Below, piece by piece: positions 8,301 through 14,024 of a stretch of 14,024 nt of DNA. The stretch is taken from contig KN880870.1 of assembly GCA_000934385.1 (NCBI GenBank), positions 1 through 14,024 on the forward strand. The letters are read 5' to 3'. Below the pieces are notes generated by a model. That model worked only from the letters and a program-made list of their open reading frames with translations, did not search any database and was not told where the DNA came from. This DNA comes from Cylindrobasidium torrendii FP15055 ss-10 (lineage: Eukaryota > Basidiomycota > Agaricomycetes > Agaricales > Physalacriaceae). A program made the translations under genes and the position numbers. Every line of letters starts with the position of its first letter. The first letter of the stretch is position 1.

Positions 8301-10179
8301 ATGGCCAGAAAAAATCCTCCCCGGAAGTCCAGGAAAGCACAGCCGAAGCAGTCACCAGTGGTGTCAAGAAGGTCAAAGACAGCGAAGGTAAGCTTTTTTT
8401 TCATTTTGCACATCGTCCTATTCTCTACACCGTTTTCATCGCTTTAGAGAAACGGACGGCCTTTGGTGGCTGTCTGTACTCTTATGCTGATGCTTTCTGT
8501 GTTTGATGCTGTGTTAGAGCAACCGACGGCCTTTGGTGGCTGGCTGTACTCTACACAAATTCTATCTTTGACGTATTTTGTATTCTACATTACCGATGCA
8601 CTTCTTCATTTACTGATACATCTGGAGGCCGTCTGCTCATCAGCGCAAGTCAAACGCGCTTCCACCAGCAATCTCTTCGAGGGAGATTTATCCGACCTCT
8701 CTGACTCCGACGGCGACGATGAGCACACCGACAACGAGGACAACCTCTCTGATTCCGGCTCTGAATACGGAGACTTGGCTCCCAAGTCGCGTCAGACCAA
8801 CACATGCAAACGGCGCAGCCCCGCATCTGCTCGAAGCCGCGCTCGGCCCCAAGCTCCCATCCCTCGTCGAGCTCTCCCTCCGCACTCCAACACGTCGGTA
8901 CCCCGTGTGGTACCGTACATCAAGCCAGCAGCAGTGACAGAGCTCAAGAACGCCCAGGAACCCCCGCGTCCAGCCTCTGGGCAAAAACGCAAGAAGCAGA
9001 GTCAGGCGCAGGCGGCCAAGCAAAAGGAGAGGAAGAAAGAGAAGAAGAAGGCCAAGAGGACCGAACAAAGGCGAACACAAGACATCCGGGACTCATGGCG
9101 TCGCTGCCTGGATTCTGCGCGACCGGTTATGCTGCCATTGTTCGATATCACGCAGCGCCCACTCACCGAAGGCGGCTGGCACGGGTGGCCGAGACATGGC
9201 ATCAAGCGTCGTACCGACCGCGACATTGACGAGCTTGTTACATGTGGCATTCAGATCTACTCCTTGGAGAATTCGGCTGGCGCAGACGTCCCCATCCTCG
9301 ACCGAAACCTCAGGCGGTGGGGCCTTTACAGATGTGTGGACCAGAGCTCCGACGGACAGGCTCGCCAGGCAGAGCAAACCGAATCGATGAAGATAGCGGC
9401 GGGGTCAACACGATGGAAAGATGGCGGCCGCGGGAATTTTGGTGTGGGGAGAGACGGTGTGATGCATGAGCAAGGTACACAGGTATGCACCTGATTTTCT
9501 GGAAGCTATCATCCACTCAGCAGAGCACAGCGTCCATGGCGCCCAGCAAACACGCCCAAGCAGCGCGATGCAATGCAACTCATCTTCGACAACGAGGCAT
9601 GGAAAAAAGACGCCCAACAAAGCGATAGTAAGTCCATATTCACAGTTATTAATTGTGCGCTGAACAAAAGAAGTCGCCTGGCAAACGTTCAACCCCACGA
9701 TGCACAAGTTACATTGTGATGTGAGGAAGGCGCTCGAGTATCAATTCGACGACCTGCATTGGAATTGGGATACTCTGCCTCAAGGCCTAACAACGTTCAA
9801 TTTCGGGCCTCAAGTTGTCTGCAGGGACCACGCCGACCCCAAGGATTTCCCAACCTGGGCCAATTTGAAGGCATTCGGGGATTTTGATCATAAGCGCGGA
9901 GGCCACGTTGTATTCTGGGATCTCGGTATCGCTATTGAGCTCCCGCCTGGCGCAGAGATATGGTTTCCGAGTGCTCTCTTGCTACATTCAAACACAGTAA
10001 TTGGAAAACACGAAACTCGTTATTCAGCCACTTCCTACTCGAGCGGCGGAGCTTTTCAATGGGTCTATCGCGGTGGATTGTGGCCCGAGTACCATGACGA
10101 GGCCTTCCCTGATGTAGCCGAGCTCAATGAGCACCGCGCAGCTGCCTTCTGGGATATTGCATTCCCTGTTTGGAACTAG
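8301..10179 (+). CDS. TET/JBP-like Fe(II)/2-oxoglutarate dioxygenase
   Basis: Members of this family oxidise 5-methylpyrimidines in DNA (5mC to 5hmC and beyond, or T to hmU) using Fe(II), O2 and 2-oxoglutarate, in the nucleus. Proposed exons are 8301-8387, 8448-9482, 9531-9627 and 9671-10179, giving about 575 residues. The last exon carries the catalytic double-stranded beta-helix. It has the metal motif H460-x-D462 (in RDHADPKDF), GDFDHKRGGHVVFWDL, the distal metal ligand H512 (in ALLLHSNTV) and R523 (in HETRYSAT) to bind 2-oxoglutarate. All four key residues are present, so it may be active. The N-terminal half is basic and low in complexity (RKKQSQAQ, KKEKKKAK), suiting DNA binding or nuclear import. 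The exon structure between 8388 and 8650 is uncertain: the encoded residues there are hydrophobic and intron-like, and a 70-bp tandem duplication covers the acceptor. The family call rests on the last exon. Confidence 0.72.
8441..8550. repeat. 70-bp tandem duplication spanning a splice acceptor
   Basis: Bases 8441-8480 recur at 8511-8550 with only a few differences (shared ACGGCCTTTGGTGGCTG), exactly 70 bp apart. Each copy carries TTAG followed by an AGAAACGGAC- or AGCAACCGAC-type exon start, so the duplication doubles a 3' splice site and an exon beginning. The shift of 70 is not a multiple of three: the first acceptor keeps the long downstream frame open, while the second needs another intron to avoid a TGA. 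Confidence 0.75.
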
Positions 10180-10480
10180 ATTGCCCCCTACCCATGTCGC
10201 GGTCTCCTTCTCAAGCCCGCCTGCAATTTCCGTCGCCCTCGGACACAGAATCTTACTTTGAACTCATGTCACAGACCTTTACATCCGACTTGCCTTAGAC
10301 ATATTCACACTGTACATTACGTTACAGCCTCTTCATAATTTCTTAGTTGTAACCTAAAACCGCGGTTTCCGATATCTGAATTACTTGCTCGGCTGGACTC
10401 GCACCACTAACCCAAGGGTATATAAAGGTGAGCCTGTCTGTCGTCGTTCCCTCTGCGCTTATCCCCCCATATCCTTTGCT
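10180..10480. other. Intergenic region between dioxygenase and following gene
   Basis: About 300 bp with no gene. The first part is probably the dioxygenase 3' untranslated region. The last 70 bp form a TATA promoter and a pyrimidine-rich leader (10431-10480) for the gene starting at 10481. Confidence 0.55.
10419..10428 (+). promoter_or_regulatory. TATA box of the gene at 10481
   Basis: TATATAAAGG lies 55-62 bp upstream of the ATG at 10481. This leaves room for a start of transcription about 30 bp downstream of the box, within the CT-rich stretch 10437-10475. It is the clearest core promoter in the window. Confidence 0.6.
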
Positions 10481-12878
10481 ATGCCCAAGAAGACTGCCCC
10501 AAAGACGACTCGCAAGGCCACTTCCAAGAAGGCCGAACCTACCGCCGCCAATCGCAGTCTGACTCGCTCTCAAAAGAGCGCGCCGGGCTCCCTGCGTGAG
10601 CTTGCAGCTAAGGATGCTTCAGAGGCTACTCCTTAGCAGAGCGTACGCCGTCGTGCCTCTCAGCCATTGCGCCAGCCAGTCGAACAACCTACCCCATCGA
10701 AGAGCAAGGCCAAGACCGCTGAGACAGGTGCTGCGTCAACAAAGGCTAGCAAGGCCCTTGCCAAACGCAAACAGGATGCCAAAGACAAAGGTACGCCCCC
10801 GCTCAACCACCGGCGCGTCGGTGTACTAATTGCGCCAATTAGAGTCTCGTCATCGCGCGCAGCTAATCCGAGAGAGCGAACGCAACGAGGAAGCTCAAAG
10901 CGAAGATGATGAAGACGCATTGCAGCCTCGCAAGCCCAAGTACTCTGCCTCTTCCCTCGGATTCCGCTCCATTGTTCAAGACGACGATGAGGAAGACGAC
11001 GACGACGAAGAAGAGAACTCTGAACCCGAACAACTACAGGAAGAAGATCATGATCCCGACGATGGCAGCAGTGGTTCGGAGATTGCCCTTGACGTCCGCA
11101 AAATGGTAAGCGACAACAAATGACTTGAAGACTTGTTGAGCTAATTCATCCTTAGGATTTCGAGGTCGTCAAATCTATGCCTACTACGCCGGCTCGGAAG
11201 CGCTCGCGCTCCCAGGTCAGCCCTCAGCAGATCAAGCAGCGCAAGAAGCAGGTCACTATAAAGGAATCTTCCGTCGCTCGCAGAAAAGAGAACACCTACG
11301 CTCTGCCCGACAACCTTGAAATTGACAACAACTCCGACGATGAGGAGGACGCCGACGAGGACGGAGAGGGCTTCATTACGCCAGAGCAGGCGGTTCGAAA
11401 GTACAAATACGTGATGGATGATTTTCCTGCCGATGTACAAGTCATCATCACCGCTGCAAAGCCGTTTGTGCGTCACTGGTTTGCCTCAATGAATCTTTGG
11501 ATCTGTACAAAGGGAATGCCCAAGTCTGCCGCCTACGGCCCAGTGCTCAACATGTGGCTTTCGTCTGGGGAAGGCGTCCCCCGTGGCGCTCGGAAGGTGC
11601 TCAAGAAGATCAGCTACGACCCGCCTAAGTTCGAGAAGCTGTGTAAGATGGTAAGCACCCTCTTTCTTGCTCTAGCGCAGGCTGATTCTGGTGTAGTTCA
11701 ACTACATTCGCACCGACTTCATCAAGAACGGCCTCGAGTGCGTTCGGGCAGAGCTTGGCACCATCGGGATCCCAGGCAACAAGCACAAGGACATCATTAA
11801 GCTTGAGATCGCTTGGTTGCTCGGCGAAGACGAGCCGTACCATTGCGGAGGGCTTGATGTTGCGGTGCGTATCATCACTATCACGACGCTTGTCCTTACA
11901 CTAATTGTCGCTGTAGAACCGAAAATTCACCAAAAAACTTGCCTTCCTTGCTCCTTGGATCGTCAACAGTGCGCGCAGCTGGATGTTCACAAGGAAAGGC
12001 AAGTAAGATGCCTATGTTGTTGCCCAGATAATCAGGATCAAGCGCATCCCGGGCCCTACCTTGGTGATGTTACTCACCTATGTAAGTTCGCTTTGGGCTT
12101 GTGAATACTAGACTTACACAAGTACGCAGTTCGAGCACTGTCTTGGGGAGTGGTCTTTGGGTACAAATGTTGCAAAGAAACCCTTCACAGAGGCGTGGTC
12201 TGTTAGGTGCGCCTCTTACAATCCATCAGCCTATCTATACCTTACATACTTACACTCCCCTAGGTATGGGAAACTTCTTCGAAACTTGAACCAGATGATT
12301 GCCAAGGCGCCTGTCTGGTGGGCCAATCTATCAAGCCATCTGTTTGAATGCATTTGGTACGTCGCTCGTCTTGTCTTTTCTGATACTGACCTTGTTGCAA
12401 TAGCGTCCAAGGCGGCAGCGACTTCTTGCTTGCCGAAGAAGATGAGAACCTGGACGAAGAGTACGACTTTGCGGCTATGGATGCTGAGGCGCAGGCAGAA
12501 TGGGTTGAGCGCTACCCTAAGACCGACATCGACGCCCTTCACAAGGTCATCATCAAGCAGGACATCATCAACATTGGCGACGGCTTTGATTCTGGCAAGG
12601 AGGACTTCGAGTCTGAGGATGAGAGCGAGGGCGAGGAGAAGCAGCCAGAGGAGGTGCAGGTTAAAGTCGGCAATGGTGTTGGAGACGCACACGCTGGCGG
12701 GGTGAACAAGGGCGGAGAGGCCGTTTTGGTTGCGGGCGTGGGGGCTGAAGATGGTGGTGAGAGTAGCGGTCTCACTGGCGAGGCCGTTGCTGATAACACT
12801 GTTGCTGTCGCTGGCGATGCCGTGGCGGGCGACGTTGATGCATCCACCACTTCTCCAAGTCAGGCTCTCGATTCCTAG
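10481..12878 (+). pseudogene. Nine-exon Lys-rich/acidic protein of unknown family, with in-frame TAG
   Basis: Exons: 10481-10790, 10843-11105, 11156-11650, 11697-11864, 11917-12002, 12036-12081, 12130-12206, 12264-12356 and 12404-12878. All junctions are GT/AG with matching phases, giving 671 codons including the stop. The frame has one internal stop, TAG at 10634-10636 (codon 52), and the Lys/Pro-rich frame continues after it. Either it is a nonsense mutation, or a 132-bp intron (10596-10727, GTGAGC...ACAG, frame-preserving) removes it. The N-terminus is histone-tail-like (MPKKTAPKTTRKATSKK), with an acidic stretch at about 140-180. The middle (about 225-510) looks like a folded domain, with AKPFVRHWFASMNLW, DFIKNGLECVRAEL, IIKLEIAWLLGEDEPYHCGG, KLAFLAPWIVNSARSW and LLTYFEHCLGEW. 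The C-terminus is an acidic, then Val/Gly-rich tail. The 33-bp intron at 12003-12035 is unusually short. No family recognised. Confidence 0.65.
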
Positions 12879-12999
12879 ATGGTAATACATGGACATTTTC
12901 CGTAGCTACGTACCTCTATCTACATGCATTATTCTACTTGTAGTTACGATGCATGAACTTTTATCTTAGTATATCAAACACTGATTGCGTATTGTTCTA
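12879..12999. other. 3' flank of the nine-exon gene
   Basis: AT-rich sequence with no gene, probably the 3' untranslated region. It leads directly into the right-hand repeat array. Confidence 0.4.
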
Positions 13000-13680
13000 T
13001 GCATGACCGTATGAGATCTAAGACTGGCCGCGCACAACCTAAGACCAACCACCTGTAATTGTGGCTGGCCTGTGTGCAGCTTGAGACTGACCAAGACCAA
13101 CCTTATGCCACTTGAGACTGACCATACACAACTTTGAGAGTTACTTGATGCAACTTTGAGAGCAACCGAGCGCAACTCAAGACTGACTGTATGCAATCTG
13201 AGGTTGACTTGAGGTGGACCGTATGTGACCTGAGATAGACTGCTTACAACTTGAAGTCACCTGTTTGCAACTTGAGACTGGCCTTTATTCAACCAGAGGC
13301 TGACCGTATGTGACCGTGACTGACGTCATGCCAACCTGAGTCTAACCGGTGGTTGACTTGGCCCAACCTTGGGTTGACTGTAGCTTTATCTTAGGCAGAA
13401 ATATTTCCCTTAGGTCAGACGGAGGTTGCCCTTATTAGAGATCAAGTTACCCTAAGGCAAACCATGGTCAGCCGTAGGGTTGTCCTCTGGTTGAACTTAG
13501 GTTGAACTGAGGCTAGCCAAGGTCAGAGAGGTGTCATGCCCATTGTCTGAGGTCAGCCTTCACTAGCCTTTGAAGAAATTCCTGCCTAAGATAAAAGCTG
13601 CAGTCAGCCGAGGTCATTTCTGACCTCAGATAACCTCAGCCGCCCACAGTTGACTGCAGGTAACCTGGATAGTTTAGGTG
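13000..13680. repeat. Degenerate array with period about 21-22 bp
   Basis: From about 13000 to 13330 the sequence repeats a diverged unit close to GCAACTTGAGACTGACCGTA. Anchors such as CTTGAGACTGAC, ACTTTGAGAG and CTCAAGACTGAC are spaced about 21-22 bp apart near 13112, 13134, 13156 and 13177. From about 13330 to 13680 it becomes a looser mix of GAGGTTGA, AGGTCAG and GACCTCAG words on both strands. Only chance frames occur. It shares word type and some longer words with the left array at 338-560, in the same orientation. It ends just before the ATG at 13688. Confidence 0.7.
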
Positions 13681-13687
13681 TTTCCTG

Positions 13688-14012
13688 ATGTCCGAGTCTG
13701 AGCTTCAGCTTGAAACGGTAGGCAATTTCTTTTGTTTGGAGACGAACACTACTTACCTACCACCCCCAGGCCATCGCTCTAATGATTGCGAGCAAGGTTT
13801 CGCAACGGAAAGCAGATTCCTCCTCCGGTGCCAGCCATCCTGCAGGGGTCCGCAAACGGTCGCGCAAAACCCGCCCATCCCGTGTGACAGAGGAGCCTGC
13901 AAGACTGGCAGCTGTCGAGGCTGACATGGGTGCCATCCGCAAACGCATGGATGCGGCGGAGTCCTTGTGGGGTGTTGGCAACCTTTGCACACAGTTTGGA
14001 GAAATTATGGAG
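13688..14012 (+). CDS. N-terminal part of an unknown gene running off the right edge
   Basis: The first exon, 13688-13717, encodes MSESELQLET. A 52-bp intron (13718-13769, GTAGGC...CCCCAG) keeps phase 0, and the second exon is 13770-14012. It is followed by GTGAGT at 14013, a strong donor, so the gene continues past the window. The 91 visible residues hold a basic cluster (RKRSRKTRPSR), a possible nuclear signal. After it comes an Ala/Glu/Met-rich segment (LAAVEADMGAIRKRMDAAES) that may form a coiled coil. The start lies within 10 bp of the end of the repeat array, so the promoter would be inside the array. I do not recognise the family. Confidence 0.6.
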
Positions 14013-14024
14013 GTGAGTACATCT

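Noticed and set aside
8688..9080. Minus-strand 130-codon frame opposite the dioxygenase gene
   Set aside because: Leu/Gly/Arg-rich shadow of the low-complexity basic region on the plus strand, with no independent signals.
10596..10636. 41-bp intron GTGAGC...CCTTAG as the explanation for the TAG at codon 52
   Set aside because: Its removal shifts the frame and leads to an early stop, while the original frame joins all later exons correctly.
12231..12896. Minus-strand 221-codon frame opposite the last exons of the nine-exon gene
   Set aside because: It crosses introns and exons of a well-supported plus-strand gene, and its composition mirrors the acidic and Val/Gly-rich tail.
338..13680. CRISPR or bacterial origin for the repeat arrays
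   Set aside because: Repeats are too degenerate, with no conserved spacers, and the window is clearly from an intron-rich fungal genome.

Overview
The window looks like nuclear DNA of a basidiomycete fungus, most likely an Agaricomycete. Genes are split by many very short introns (mostly 43-60 bp, GT...AG, often with a CTAAC/CTAAT-like branch site). The two protein families I can name with confidence are a Plavaka-type DNA transposase and a TET/JBP-like Fe(II)/2-oxoglutarate dioxygenase, and both are expanded in such fungi. No core housekeeping gene is visible, so this reads as a repeat-rich accessory region.

Layout, left to right: (1) the possible last exon of an unknown gene cut by the left edge (to 337). 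(2) A degenerate array of short TGACCT/AGGTCA-like words (about 338-560). (3) A tRNA-like Pol III unit on the minus strand with perfect A and B boxes and a T6 stop, followed by a second diverged tRNA-like 3' half and an A-rich tail, which is SINE-like (about 597-740). (4) A five-exon Plavaka transposase on the minus strand (926-4363), whose joined frame is open for 1080 codons. (5) A roughly 960-bp divergent intergenic region with 20-bp repeats (5031-5115). (6) Three plus-strand genes in a row: an 814-residue protein of no family I recognise (5324-7817), the TET/JBP-like dioxygenase (8301-10179), and a nine-exon lysine-rich/acidic protein of unknown function (10481-12878). The last has an in-frame TAG at codon 52. 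(7) A second, larger degenerate array with a period of about 21-22 bp (about 13000-13680). (8) The first two exons of another unknown gene running off the right edge (13688 onward).

How it may work together: basidiomycete TET/JBP genes are known to be expanded and associated with DNA transposons, mainly KDZ elements. A dioxygenase next to a Plavaka transposase and two large unknown genes, all between two arrays of similar word composition, could be a mobile cassette that modifies methylated DNA. The sequence shows the gene content, order and repeats. That they form one unit is inference: I could not find terminal inverted repeats or target-site duplications by eye. Signs of decay (the TAG in the last large gene, a required 33-bp intron, and a tandem duplication over a splice acceptor in the dioxygenase gene) suggest that parts of the cassette may be degrading even though the transposase frame is intact.
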